Below are positions 52,263-61,570 of a stretch of 64,000 bases of DNA, piece by piece. The DNA is from Pseudomonas reidholzensis (lineage in GTDB: Bacteria > Pseudomonadota > Gammaproteobacteria > Pseudomonadales > Pseudomonadaceae). The position numbers and the translations under genes were made by a program. The stretch is taken from positions 1 to 64,000 of the forward strand of contig NZ_UNOZ01000031.1 of assembly GCF_900536025.1 (NCBI RefSeq), written 5' to 3'. How positions within the stretch are numbered: the first letter of the stretch is position 1; each line of letters opens with the position of its first letter. Under the pieces are notes generated by a model. It was not told where the DNA came from and ran no database searches. It worked only from the letters and a program-made list of their open reading frames with translations.

Positions 52263-52699
52263 AGGGAGCGTTCCGCGCAGGTGATCTGAGCCGAGCAGAC
52301 TGGCTTGCCGTCGACCAGGGCGCGGCACTCGAACTTCCAGATCATGCTCTTGCGGCTGAGGAACTTGGCCTCAAGCACCAGCTGGTCACCCGGCAGTACC
52401 GGCTGGCGGAAACGCAGCTTGTCGGACCCGACGAAATAGTACAGCGTGCCGTCTGCCGGCTTGGCATCGAGCATCTTGAATCCGAGAATCCCGGCCGCCT
52501 GGGCCATCGCCTCGATGATCAGCACGCCCGGCATGATCGGATGCGCCGGGAAGTGGCCATTGAAGAACGGCTCGTTGATGCTGACATTCTTGTAGGCACG
52601 AATGCTCTGGGCCTCGAAGTCCAGCTCCGTGACCCGGTCCACCAGCAGGAACGGGTAACGGTGAGGCAGGTATTCGCGAATCTCGTTGATGTCCATCAT
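52259..52699 (-). CDS. fabZ: 3-hydroxyacyl-ACP dehydratase FabZ
   Basis: A 146-residue hotdog-fold dehydratase of fatty acid elongation, located among lpx genes because both use 3-hydroxyacyl-ACP. The catalytic segment FFNGHFPAHPIMPGVLIIEAMAQAAG holds the active His and Glu. ATG 52699 (MMDINEIREYLPHRYP) gives the exact length of P. aeruginosa FabZ; upstream residues are not family-like. Downstream lpxA overlaps by 4 bp. Confidence 0.98.
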   Translation of the reverse strand: MMDINEIREYLPHRYPFLLVDRVTELDFEAQSIRAYKNVSINEPFFNGHFPAHPIMPGVLIIEAMAQAAGILGFKMLDAKPADGTLYYFVGSDKLRFRQPVLPGDQLVLEAKFLSRKSMIWKFECRALVDGKPVCSAQITCAERSL

Positions 52700-52812
52700 T
52701 TCGGGGGGAAGCCTGTAATAAGAATAGGGAGCGCAGGTGCTGACCACACGCTCCTTTTGCAATCCAAAGAGGAGCCAGCTAGCAACGGTTCACTCTTGCT
52801 CAGGAAATGGTA

Positions 52813-53868
52813 TCAGCCTTCTGATGTCGGCTGGCCACCTGAGGTCACGGTATCGACGCGTTTTTCCAACTGCTGGAGACGCTTGGCCATCTCGTCGAGC
52901 TGACGGATGCGTGCGGCGCTCTTGCGCCAGTCGCCCAAGGTCTGCATGGCGGTGCCGGAAGAATAGGCACCCGGCTCGGTAATCGAACGGGTCACCATGG
53001 TCATGCCGGAAACGAACACGTTGTCGCACACATCGATGTGCCCGACCATGCCGACGCCGCCGGCGATGGTGCAGTGCTTGCCGATGCGGGTGCTGCCGGA
53101 GATGCCGACACACGCGGCCATGGCCGTGTGGTCACCGATCTGCACGTTGTGCGCGATCTGGATCTGGTTGTCGAGCTTGACCCCGTCACCGATGCGCGTG
53201 TCAGACAGCGCGCCGCGGTCAACGGCGGTATTGACGCCAATCTCGACGTCGTCGCCGATGGTCACGCCACCGATCTGGGCAATCTTGCGCCACACACCCT
53301 TCTCGTTGGCGAAGCCGAAGCCCTCACCACCGATCACCGCACCCGACTGAATGGTCACCCGGGCACCAATGGTCACGTCGTGGTACAGGGTTACCCGCGG
53401 GGCCAACCAGCCACCTTCACCGATCACGCAGCGCGCACCGATGAAACCGTGGGCGCCGATCACGACGTTCGCCGCAATCCGCGCCCCGCTCTCGATCACC
53501 ACGCACGGGCCGACACTGGCAGTCGCATCGACCTGAGCATCTTCGGCAACCACGGCGCTGGGATGAATACCCGCCACAGCCTTGGGCTTGGGATCGAACA
53601 GGTGCGAAATACGCGCGTAAGCCAGGTACGGGTCCGCGACGATCAGGGCGTTGCCGGCAAAGCCTTCAGCGTCCGCAGCCTTGAGCAGCACCGCGGCCGC
53701 CTGGGTGTTGTCCAGGTATTTGCGGTACTGCTTGTTGGCGAGGAAGCTCAACTGCCCAGGACCAGCCTCCTGCAAGGTGGCCAGCCCAGTGATCTGCAGC
53801 GTCTCGGGGCCCTTGAGGGTAGCGCCGAGCGCCTCGGCCAGCTGGCCGAGCGTCAGGTTCAGGGTCAT
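52813..53868 (-). CDS. lpxD: UDP-3-O-(3-hydroxyacyl)glucosamine N-acyltransferase
   Basis: A 351-residue lipid A enzyme (third step). An N-terminal UDP-binding domain (about 1-100) is followed by left-handed beta-helix hexapeptide repeats (about 105-310; GVGMVGHIDVCDNVFVSG region) and a C-terminal helical tail with coiled coil (IRQLDEMAKRLQQLEKRVD). It lies 1 bp after skp and upstream of fabZ, the standard order. Confidence 0.98.
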   Translation of the reverse strand: MTLNLTLGQLAEALGATLKGPETLQITGLATLQEAGPGQLSFLANKQYRKYLDNTQAAAVLLKAADAEGFAGNALIVADPYLAYARISHLFDPKPKAVAGIHPSAVVAEDAQVDATASVGPCVVIESGARIAANVVIGAHGFIGARCVIGEGGWLAPRVTLYHDVTIGARVTIQSGAVIGGEGFGFANEKGVWRKIAQIGGVTIGDDVEIGVNTAVDRGALSDTRIGDGVKLDNQIQIAHNVQIGDHTAMAACVGISGSTRIGKHCTIAGGVGMVGHIDVCDNVFVSGMTMVTRSITEPGAYSSGTAMQTLGDWRKSAARIRQLDEMAKRLQQLEKRVDTVTSGGQPTSEG

Positions 53869-53869
53869 A

Positions 53870-54373
53870 TCAACGGGCTTGGTTCATGCGCTCGATGACT
53901 TGGCGAGTGATGTCGTACTGCGGTTTGACATCGATCACTGCGCCGCGCTCGAGCACCAGGTCAAAGCCGCCCTTCTTGATCACTTCCTCGACAGCGCCAT
54001 CCAGCTTGGGCTTGAGCTGCTTGAGCATGTCACGGTCGGCAACGGCCTTGGCTTCGTTGAGTTCCTTGGACTGGAACTGGAAGTCACGGGCTTTTTGCTT
54101 GAATTCCAGCTCGAGGCGTTCACGCTCTTGCTGCTGCATCTTGTCGCCGCCCTTGAGCAGACGGTCCTGGATGCCTTTGGCGCTGCTTTCCAGGCCTTTG
54201 AGCTTGGTCAGTTGCGGGCCGAACTTCTTCTCGGCATCGACTGCGTATTTCTTGGCGGCGTCCGACTCCAGCAGGGCCATCTGGTAGTTCAGTACAGCAA
54301 CCTTCATTTCGGCGAAAGCCGGGGTGGCGACCAGCGCCGCGGCCAATACGGCCAGTTGGGTCAACTTACGCAC
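53870..54373 (-). CDS. skp: Periplasmic chaperone Skp/OmpH
   Basis: A 167-residue periplasmic chaperone for outer-membrane proteins. Signal peptide MRKLTQLAVLAAALVATPAFA (cleavage near 21) precedes a jellyfish-type fold: short beta start (MKVAVLNYQMALLESDAAKKY) and long helical arms (about 45-125). It lies between bamA and lpxD, as expected for the outer-membrane biogenesis block. Confidence 0.97.
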   Translation of the reverse strand: MRKLTQLAVLAAALVATPAFAEMKVAVLNYQMALLESDAAKKYAVDAEKKFGPQLTKLKGLESSAKGIQDRLLKGGDKMQQQERERLELEFKQKARDFQFQSKELNEAKAVADRDMLKQLKPKLDGAVEEVIKKGGFDLVLERGAVIDVKPQYDITRQVIERMNQAR

Positions 54374-54417
54374 GATGCACTCCTGGATAATCCGTTGTCG
54401 TTAAGCACGGGCCGACC

Positions 54418-56766
54418 TTAGAAGGTCTGGCCCAGAGAGAATTGGAACACTTGGGTATCGGCTTCTTCCGGCTTCTTGATCGGCATCGCCAGGCTGAAGC
54501 TCAGCGGGCCCAACGCGGTGATCCAGGTCACGCCCAAACCGACCGAGCTGGCCATGTCGGAGAAACCGACCTTGGCGCAATCGGGCTTGGAGCCGCAATT
54601 GGTATCGAACACGTTACCCACATCCCAGAACACGGAGGTGCGCAGCGAGCGCTGGTCCTTGACGAACGGCAGCGGGAACAGCAACTCGACGCCACCCTGG
54701 ACCAGCACGTTGCCACCGAACGGCAGCGGATCCTGGTCCGGGTCGGCGAGGGTGCCAGGCTTGTTACCCTTGCTCGGCGTACTGCGTGGGCCCAGGCTGC
54801 TGTCCTTGAAGCCGCGAACGGAGTTGAAGCCACCCGCGTAGTAGTTCTCGTAGAACGGCAGGCCCGAGGTACCGCCGAAGCCGTCGCCGTAGCCCAGTTC
54901 AGTGTGCAGGCGCAGGGTGTAGTCGTTGGACAGTGGCTTGAACAGCTGGCCACGGTAGTCGAGCTTGTAGAACGACAGGTCGCTGCCCGGCACGGTGGTT
55001 TCCAGGGTCAGGCTCTGGGAGTGACCACGGGTTGCCAGCACGCCTTTGTTCAGGGTCGACTCGGACCAACCGACAGACGCCTTGAAGTTGAGGAAGTTAT
55101 CGCCTTCCTTGTCGACGAAGTCGAAGATCTCGTCAACGGTGTAACGGCCGGTCTTGAGCTTGTCCTGCTGTACGGTCAGGCCGTAGGTGAGGCGCGAGGT
55201 CTCGCTGATCGGGTAACCGATGCTGACACCGGCACCCAGGCTGTCCACCGCGTAGCTGGCCACGTCGACGTCGAGGTCGTCGTAGTCGGTGCTGCGGTAG
55301 AACGCGTTGTAACCCAGGCTGACGCCATCGGCAGTCCAGTAGGGGTCAACGAAGCCGAAGTTGTAGCGGGTCTGGTATTCCGAACGGGTCAGACCGATCG
55401 AGACCTTGTTACCGGTACCGAGGAAGTTGGTCTGGCTGATCGAACCACCGAGGATCAGACCGGCGCTCTGGGCAAAGCCGACGCTGGCGGTGATCGAACC
55501 GGAGGCTTGTTCTTCGACGCTGTAGTTGACGTCGACCTGGTCATCGGTACCCGGTACCGGTGGGGTCTCGACGTTGACTTCCTTGAAGAAGCCCAGGCGC
55601 TCGAGGCGGGTCTTGGACTGGTCGATCAGGTAGGTCGAGGCCCAGCCGCCTTCCATCTGGCGCATCTCGCGACGCAGCACTTCGTCTTCGGTCTTGGTGT
55701 TGCCGCGGTAGTTGATGCGGTTGACATAGGCACGCTTGCCCGGATCGACCACGAACATGATGTCGACGGTGTGGTCTTCATCGTGCGGTTGCGGCACGCC
55801 GTTGACGTTGGCGAAGGTATAGCCTTCGTTGCCCAGGCGACGGGTGATCAGGTCGGACGTGGTGGTCATCACCTTGCGCGAGAAGACCTGGCCCGGCTGC
55901 ACCAGCAGCAGCGACTGGACCTGGTCTTCCGGCACCTTGAGGTCACCGGAGAGCTTCACGTCACGGACGGTGTACTTCTCGCCTTCGGTGATGTTGACGG
56001 TGATGTAGACGTGCTTCTTGTCCGGGGTGATCGACACCTGGGTGGAGGCGATGTCCATGTTGATGTAGCCGCGGTCCAGGTAGTACGAGCGCAGGCGCTC
56101 GAGGTCACCGGAGAGTTTTTCGCGGGCGTACTTGTCGTCGTTCTTGAAGAACGACAGCCAGTTGGTGGTCTTCAGCTCGAACAGCTGACCGATTTCGTCA
56201 TCATCGAACACGGTGTTGCCCACCACGTTGATGTGCTGGATCGCGGCCACCGTGCCTTCGTTGATCTTGATCTTCAGGCCGACGCGGTTACGCGGCTGCG
56301 GCACGACTTCGGCATCGACTTCGGCCGAGTAGCGGCCCTGGGCGACGTACTGGCGCTGCAGTTCGTTACGCACGCCTTCGAGGGTCGCACGCTGGAAGAT
56401 CTCGCCTTCGGCCAGGCCCGATTGCTTCAGGCCCTTCATCAGGTCTTCGGTGCTGATCGCCTTGTTGCCTTCGATCTCGATGCTCGACACCGACGGGCGC
56501 TCGACCACGTTGATGATCAGGACATTGCCGTCGCGGCTCAGCTGGATGTCCTGGAAGAAGCCGGTCTTGAACAGCGAGCGGGTGGAGTCCACCAGGCGAC
56601 GGTCGTCGGCCTGATCACCGACGTTGAGGGGCAACGCGCCGAACACGCTGCCGGCGGATACCCGCTGCAGGCCGTTGACACGAATATCGGAGATGGTGAA
56701 GGACTCGGCGTGAACTTCAGCGATCATCAGTGCGGAGAGGACCGCAGTTAGCAGCAGACGTTTCAT
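54418..56766 (-). CDS. bamA: Outer membrane assembly factor BamA
   Basis: A 782-residue BamA, core of the outer-membrane beta-barrel assembly machinery. A signal peptide ends AEVHA at 20. Five POTRA domains follow (about 22-420; first FTISDIRVNGLQRVSAGSVFGALP). The C-terminal 16-strand barrel includes the VRGF loop motif (in FNSVRGFKDSSLGPRS) and ends FQFSLGQTF with the terminal Phe barrel signature. It lies 73 bp downstream of rseP with a hairpin between. Confidence 0.98.
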   Translation of the reverse strand: MKRLLLTAVLSALMIAEVHAESFTISDIRVNGLQRVSAGSVFGALPLNVGDQADDRRLVDSTRSLFKTGFFQDIQLSRDGNVLIINVVERPSVSSIEIEGNKAISTEDLMKGLKQSGLAEGEIFQRATLEGVRNELQRQYVAQGRYSAEVDAEVVPQPRNRVGLKIKINEGTVAAIQHINVVGNTVFDDDEIGQLFELKTTNWLSFFKNDDKYAREKLSGDLERLRSYYLDRGYINMDIASTQVSITPDKKHVYITVNITEGEKYTVRDVKLSGDLKVPEDQVQSLLLVQPGQVFSRKVMTTTSDLITRRLGNEGYTFANVNGVPQPHDEDHTVDIMFVVDPGKRAYVNRINYRGNTKTEDEVLRREMRQMEGGWASTYLIDQSKTRLERLGFFKEVNVETPPVPGTDDQVDVNYSVEEQASGSITASVGFAQSAGLILGGSISQTNFLGTGNKVSIGLTRSEYQTRYNFGFVDPYWTADGVSLGYNAFYRSTDYDDLDVDVASYAVDSLGAGVSIGYPISETSRLTYGLTVQQDKLKTGRYTVDEIFDFVDKEGDNFLNFKASVGWSESTLNKGVLATRGHSQSLTLETTVPGSDLSFYKLDYRGQLFKPLSNDYTLRLHTELGYGDGFGGTSGLPFYENYYAGGFNSVRGFKDSSLGPRSTPSKGNKPGTLADPDQDPLPFGGNVLVQGGVELLFPLPFVKDQRSLRTSVFWDVGNVFDTNCGSKPDCAKVGFSDMASSVGLGVTWITALGPLSFSLAMPIKKPEEADTQVFQFSLGQTF

Positions 56767-56796
56767 GAAGTCCTTTTATTCCAACTGGCAATAAAC

Positions 56797-56822
56797 AACC
56801 CGCCGCGAAAGGGCAGCGGGTT
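56797..56822 (-). terminator. Hairpin between rseP and bamA
   Basis: Stem AACCCGC/GCGGGTT (56797-56803, 56816-56822) with a 12-base loop, followed by GTTTATTG on the minus strand. Perhaps a partial terminator that lets bamA be expressed separately. Confidence 0.45.
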
Positions 56823-56839
56823 CGCAATTGAGTGAAGCT

Positions 56840-58192
56840 TTATAGTCGACCCAGATCGTTGATCAGGGCGAGCAACATCACCCCTATGACCAAACTGATA
56901 CCGATCTGGACCCCCCAACCTTGCACCCGATCCGACAGCGGACGACCGCGCGCCAACTCGATCAGGTAGAACAGCAAATGCCCCCCATCCAGTACCGGGA
57001 TGGGCAGCAGGTTCAGAACTCCCAGGCTTATGCTCAGGTAGGCCAGGAAATTCAGGAAATCCCCCACGCCGGACTGGGCTGAAGCGCCCGCCACTTTAGC
57101 AATGGTTATCGGTCCGCTCAAGTTTTTTACCGAGAGCTCCCCGAAGAGCATTTTCTTCAGCGATTCAAGGGTCAGGACGCTCATGTTCCAGGTGCGTGAA
57201 ACGCCCTCGCCCAGGGCCGCCAACGGCCCGTAGCTGACTTCGCGGAGCATGCTCGCAGGCCATTCGACGCCTTTCACACCCGCACCCAGGTAGCCGCCGG
57301 AGGCCTGGCCTTCGCCGCGCCGCGCCAGGGTGACCGGGACATCCAGGGCTGCGCCATCGCGCTCGACGCGCAGCACGACCTTGGCGTCGGGACGCGCACG
57401 GACGCTGTCGACCACTTGCTGCCAGTCGTTCAACGCTACCCCGTCGAGGGCCAACAGTTTGTCGCCGGCCTTCAGCCCGGCAACGGCGGCCGGGCCCTTG
57501 GCCTCGATCTCGGCCAACACCGGCACCACGGCCGGGCGCCATGGGCGCAGGCCGAGCGACTGGATCGGGTCGGGCTCATCGGCGCCCTTGAGCCAGGCAC
57601 TGAGCACGATGTCGTGCTGGCGCTCGGCCGTGGCGCCTTCGTCGAGCACGCCGAACCGCAGGGTGCCGCTCTCGCCGAGGCGGCGTACCAGCTGCAGGTT
57701 GACCGCAGACCAACCGTTGGTCGGCTTGCCATCAACCGAAACAATTTCCTGACCGGCGCTCAGGCCGGCAGTGGCAGCCAGGCTACCCGCCTCGACCGCA
57801 CCGATCACCGGACGCACCTGCTGGGTGCCGAGCATCGCCAGCAGCCAGAAGAACACGATGGCCAGGAGGAAGTTGGCGATCGGACCGGCCGCGACGATGG
57901 CAATGCGCTGGCCGACCGTCTTGCGATTGAACGACTGGTCGGCGAGCGCTGGCGGGACGTCGCCCTCGCGCTCGTCGAGCATCTTCACGTAGCCGCCCAG
58001 AGGGATCGCCGCGACCACGAATTCAGTGCCGTGGCGGTCGTGCCAGCGCACCAGCGGCGTGCCGAAGCCCACCGAAAAGCGCAGCACCTTGACCCCACAA
58101 CGGCGGGCCACCCAGAAGTGGCCGAATTCATGGAAGGTAACCAGCACACCCAGCGCAACCAGGGTACCGATAATCATGTAGAGCGCAGTCAT
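56840..58192 (-). CDS. rseP: Site-2 metalloprotease RseP (MucP)
   Basis: A 450-residue membrane zinc protease that cleaves anti-sigma factor RseA/MucA during envelope stress. Zinc motif HEFGH is at 21-25 in the first transmembrane helix; two PDZ domains follow (about 115-195 and 210-300), and the LLPIPVLDGGHLL motif supplies the third zinc ligand. ATG 58192 (MTALYMIIGTL) has GGAG seven to ten bases upstream; ATG 58198 is two residues earlier. It lies between dxr and bamA. Confidence 0.97.
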   Translation of the reverse strand: MTALYMIIGTLVALGVLVTFHEFGHFWVARRCGVKVLRFSVGFGTPLVRWHDRHGTEFVVAAIPLGGYVKMLDEREGDVPPALADQSFNRKTVGQRIAIVAAGPIANFLLAIVFFWLLAMLGTQQVRPVIGAVEAGSLAATAGLSAGQEIVSVDGKPTNGWSAVNLQLVRRLGESGTLRFGVLDEGATAERQHDIVLSAWLKGADEPDPIQSLGLRPWRPAVVPVLAEIEAKGPAAVAGLKAGDKLLALDGVALNDWQQVVDSVRARPDAKVVLRVERDGAALDVPVTLARRGEGQASGGYLGAGVKGVEWPASMLREVSYGPLAALGEGVSRTWNMSVLTLESLKKMLFGELSVKNLSGPITIAKVAGASAQSGVGDFLNFLAYLSISLGVLNLLPIPVLDGGHLLFYLIELARGRPLSDRVQGWGVQIGISLVIGVMLLALINDLGRL

Positions 58193-58238
58193 ATCCATCT
58201 CCGAATGACGTTCAGGACAACCCTGGAGCGAGCGCGCA

Positions 58239-59429
58239 TCAGCGACCGTGTCGCCGCAACCATTCCCGCGACAGCTCGCGGGCGCGCTGGTCGGCGGCGA
58301 ACACCGCCTCCAGCGACGACACTGCCACTACGGGCTCCTGGTCGAGCACCTGTTCGATCATACCCGCGATCTCCGGGAAGCGGATACGCCGCTGGAGAAA
58401 TGCCTCCACGGCCACTTCGTTGGCCGCGTTGAGCACCGCCGGGGCACTGTTACCCGCTTCGGCAGCCTGACGCGCCAGGCGCAGGCAGGGGAAGCGCTGT
58501 TCGTCAGGTGCCTGGAAATCCAGACGGGCGATGGCGAACAGGTCCAGTGGCGCCACGCCGGAGTCGATCCGCTCGGGCCAGGCCAAGGCATTGGCGATCG
58601 GCGTGCGCATGTCCGGGTTGCCCAGCTGGGCCAGCACCGAACCGTCGACATAGTCGACCAGCGAATGAATCACGCTCTGCGGATGCACCACCACTTCGAC
58701 CTGGGCCGGCGCGGCATCGAACAACCAGCACGCCTCGATCAACTCGAGGCCTTTGTTCATCATGCTCGCCGAGTCGACGGAAATCTTGCGCCCCATCGAC
58801 CAGTTAGGGTGCGCGCACGCCTGCTCGGGGGTGACCTGCTCGAGCTGCGCCGCCGGCGTTTCGCGGAACGGCCCGCCCGAGGCGGTCAGCAGGATCCGCC
58901 GCACGCCGACCGCACCCAGGCCGCGGGCGTAGTCGCCAGGCAGGCACTGGAAGATCGCGTTGTGCTCGCTGTCGATCGGCAGCAACACCGCGCCACTGCG
59001 GCGCACGGCCTGCATGAACAGCGCGCCGGACATCACCAGCGCCTCTTTATTGGCCAGCAAGACTTTCTTGCCCGCCTCGACCGCCGCCAGGGTCGGACGC
59101 AGGCCGGCCGCGCCGACAATGGCCGCCATCACCGCATCGACATCACTGGCCGACGCGACCTGGCACAACCCCGCCTCGCCTTCGAGCACCTCGGTGGCAC
59201 TGCCAGCGTCGGCCAGGCCTGCGCGCAGCCGCGCGGCAGCCTCGGCGCTGGGCACCACGGCATACACCGGGCGATGGCGCAGGCACAGCGCCAACAGCTG
59301 CTCGACCTGCGAGTAGCCACTGAGGGCGAATACCTGGTAGCGCTCGGGGTGACGCGCGATCACATCGAGGGTGCTGAGGCCGATCGAACCGGTCGCGCCC
59401 AGTACCGTGATGCGCTGGGCACGGCTCAC
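58239..59429 (-). CDS. dxr: 1-deoxy-D-xylulose-5-phosphate reductoisomerase
   Basis: A 396-residue MEP-pathway enzyme that makes MEP from DXP with NADPH; target of fosmidomycin. NADPH motif GATGSIGLSTLDVIA is at the N-terminus; the active-site segment SMGRKISVDSASMMNKGLEL and IDSEHNAIFQCL are conserved. The start is GTG 59429 (read MSRAQRITVLG), overlapping the cdsA stop as GTGA; an out-of-family ATG lies 12 bp upstream. Confidence 0.97.
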   Translation of the reverse strand: MSRAQRITVLGATGSIGLSTLDVIARHPERYQVFALSGYSQVEQLLALCLRHRPVYAVVPSAEAAARLRAGLADAGSATEVLEGEAGLCQVASASDVDAVMAAIVGAAGLRPTLAAVEAGKKVLLANKEALVMSGALFMQAVRRSGAVLLPIDSEHNAIFQCLPGDYARGLGAVGVRRILLTASGGPFRETPAAQLEQVTPEQACAHPNWSMGRKISVDSASMMNKGLELIEACWLFDAAPAQVEVVVHPQSVIHSLVDYVDGSVLAQLGNPDMRTPIANALAWPERIDSGVAPLDLFAIARLDFQAPDEQRFPCLRLARQAAEAGNSAPAVLNAANEVAVEAFLQRRIRFPEIAGMIEQVLDQEPVVAVSSLEAVFAADQRARELSREWLRRHGR

Positions 59430-60241
59430 ATGACACCCCATTCGGCGGCCCAGAGCAGTACCGCGAACATCGGGATGGCTGCGGTCAGGCTGTCGATGCG
59501 ATCGAGCACGCCGCCGTGACCGGGCAGCAGGTTACTGCTGTCCTTGATCCCTTCGCGGCGCTTGAACATGCTTTCGGTCAGGTCACCGACCACCGAGGCC
59601 ATGACCACCACCACCGCACCGAGCAGGCCGAGCAGCAGCTGGCCGATGCTCCACTCACGCACCAGGGCAACGCCCAGGGCGATCAGCAGGCTGACCGTGA
59701 GGCCGCCATAAACGCCCTCCCAGCTCTTGCCCGGGCTCACCTGCGGGGCCAGCTTGCGCTTGCCGAAGGCACGCCCGGAGAAGTAGGCACCGATGTCGGC
59801 CGCCCACACCAGGACCATCACCGACAGGATCAGCCCGTTGCCCAGCGGCCAGTGCTTGAGCAGCACCAGGCCCTGCCAGGCCGGCAGCAGCACCAGCAGG
59901 CCGATCAGCAGGCGGCAGGCGGCACTCGCCCACAGCTCGCTGCTGCGCGGGTAGGTCAGCACCAGCCAGGTAGCCAGCGCCCACCAGATCACCGAAGCAC
60001 CGAGCACCCAAGGCGCCAGGTCGGGCATCAGGTACAGCAGCATCAAGGCCCCGGCGACCACCGCGGCATAGGCAATGCGCAGCGGCTGGGCCATGAGCCC
60101 GGCCAGGCGCGCCCATTCCCAGGCGCCCAGCGTCACCACAAAGCCGATGAAGAGTGCGAAATCCCCGCCATTGAGCAGGAAGAAGCCGCACAGCGCGACC
60201 GGCAACAGGATCAGCGCAGTAATGATGCGTTGTTTAAGCAT
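59426..60241 (-). CDS. cdsA: Phosphatidate cytidylyltransferase
   Basis: A 271-residue multi-pass membrane enzyme that forms CDP-diacylglycerol from phosphatidic acid, the branch point of phospholipid synthesis. It has about seven hydrophobic helices. The signature SVVGDLTESMFKRREGIKDSS(N)LLPGHGGVLDRID near the C-terminus is diagnostic. Start and stop overlap uppS and dxr by 1 and 4 bp. Confidence 0.97.
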   Translation of the reverse strand: MLKQRIITALILLPVALCGFFLLNGGDFALFIGFVVTLGAWEWARLAGLMAQPLRIAYAAVVAGALMLLYLMPDLAPWVLGASVIWWALATWLVLTYPRSSELWASAACRLLIGLLVLLPAWQGLVLLKHWPLGNGLILSVMVLVWAADIGAYFSGRAFGKRKLAPQVSPGKSWEGVYGGLTVSLLIALGVALVREWSIGQLLLGLLGAVVVVMASVVGDLTESMFKRREGIKDSSNLLPGHGGVLDRIDSLTAAIPMFAVLLWAAEWGVM

Positions 60242-60996
60242 TAAGCACGAGCTCCAGCTTCGACCTGCTCGCTGGTCTTACCGAAGCGGCGTTGGCGCGA
60301 AGCGAAATCGGCCAGGGCGGTACGCATGGCCTCGTGTTTGAAGTCCGGCCAGAAGAGGTCGGAGAAGTACAGCTCGGCATACGCCAGCTGCCACAGCAGG
60401 AAGTTGCTGATGCGGTGCTCGCCACCGGTGCGGATGCACAGGTCCGGCAACGGCAGGTCGCCGGTCGCCAGGCAGGTCTGCAGCAGACCCGGGGTGATGT
60501 CGTCCGGCCGCAGATGCCCCGCCTGGACCTCGCGCGCCAGCCGCTGGGCGGCCTGGGCGATGTCCCACTGGCCACCGTAGTTGGCAGCGACCTGGAGGAT
60601 GAAGCGATTGCTCCCGGCCGTCGCCGCCTCGGCTTCGCGCATGGCGGCCTGCAGCCCCGGATGAAAGCGGGTGCGATCACCGATGATGCGCAGGCTGATG
60701 TTGTTGTCGTTGAGGCGCCTGGCCTCGCGGCGCAAGGCCGTGAAGAACAACTCCATCAACGCACCGACTTCTTCGGCCGGGCGCTGCCAGTTTTCGCTGG
60801 AGAAGGCGAACAGGGTCAGCACCTCGACCCCGGACTCGGCGCAGACCTCAATCACCGCCCGCACGGCATCGACGCCGGCTTTATGGCCGGCAACACCGGG
60901 CAGCAGACGCTTCTTTGCCCAGCGATTATTGCCGTCCATGATGATCGCGACGTGGCGCGGCACCGATGACGGTACCGCTTGCTTGGTCTTTTCCAT
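60241..60996 (-). CDS. uppS: Undecaprenyl pyrophosphate synthase
   Basis: A 251-residue cis-prenyltransferase that builds the C55 lipid carrier for peptidoglycan and O-antigen. VAIIMDGNNRWAKKR (16-30) has the catalytic Asp21; LTLFAFSSENWQRPAEEV and the C-terminal RTGGEHRISNFLLWQLAYAEL are classic. It lies 16 bp after frr. Confidence 0.98.
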   Translation of the reverse strand: MEKTKQAVPSSVPRHVAIIMDGNNRWAKKRLLPGVAGHKAGVDAVRAVIEVCAESGVEVLTLFAFSSENWQRPAEEVGALMELFFTALRREARRLNDNNISLRIIGDRTRFHPGLQAAMREAEAATAGSNRFILQVAANYGGQWDIAQAAQRLAREVQAGHLRPDDITPGLLQTCLATGDLPLPDLCIRTGGEHRISNFLLWQLAYAELYFSDLFWPDFKHEAMRTALADFASRQRRFGKTSEQVEAGARA

Positions 60997-61012
60997 GAAG
61001 AGAACCCTGGCC

Positions 61013-61570
61013 TCAGACGGCCATCAGGTCCGCTTCCTTGGCCTTCACGGCAACCTCGATCTGAGCCACGAACTTGTCGGTCAGCTTCTGGATCTCATCC
61101 GCAGCGCGGCGCTCTTCGTCTTCGCTGATCTCTTTCTCTTTGACCAGGTCCTTGAGTTGGCTCAGCGCGTCGCGACGGATGTTGCGCACGGCGATACGAC
61201 CGTCTTCAGCAGCGTCACGCGCCTGCTTGGTGAAGCCCTTGCGGGTTTCTTCGGTCAGTGCCGGCATGGTGATCAGCAGCAGCTCGCCGAGGTTGGTCGG
61301 GTTCAGGTTCAGGCCTGCACTGCCGATCGCCTTGTCGACGGCGCCCAGCATGTTGCGCTCGAAGGCGACGACTTGCAGGGTGCGCGAATCCTTGACGGTG
61401 ATGTTGGCCACTTGCTTGATCGGCGTGTCCGCGCCGTAGTAAGGCACCATCACACCTTCCAGAATGCTCGGGTGGGCTACACCGGTGCGGATACGGCTGA
61501 ACGCGTGCTGGAGCGATTCCAGCGACTTGGTCATGCGTTCCTGAGCATCTTTCTTGATTTCGTTGATCAT
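61013..61570 (-). CDS. frr: Ribosome recycling factor
   Basis: A 185-residue tRNA-mimicking protein that with EF-G splits post-termination ribosomes. Start MINEIKKDAQERMTKSLESL, the loop RTGVAHPSILEGVMVPYYG and the C-terminal helix bundle (DALSQLKDLVKEKEISEDEERRAADEIQKLTDKFV) are canonical. The ATG overlaps the pyrH stop by four bases. Confidence 0.98.
   Translation of the reverse strand: MINEIKKDAQERMTKSLESLQHAFSRIRTGVAHPSILEGVMVPYYGADTPIKQVANITVKDSRTLQVVAFERNMLGAVDKAIGSAGLNLNPTNLGELLLITMPALTEETRKGFTKQARDAAEDGRIAVRNIRRDALSQLKDLVKEKEISEDEERRAADEIQKLTDKFVAQIEVAVKAKEADLMAV

Noticed and set aside
54442..56751. A 769-codon plus-strand frame opposite bamA
   Set aside because: Antisense shadow of bamA with Val/Asp/Gly/His-rich low-complexity composition.
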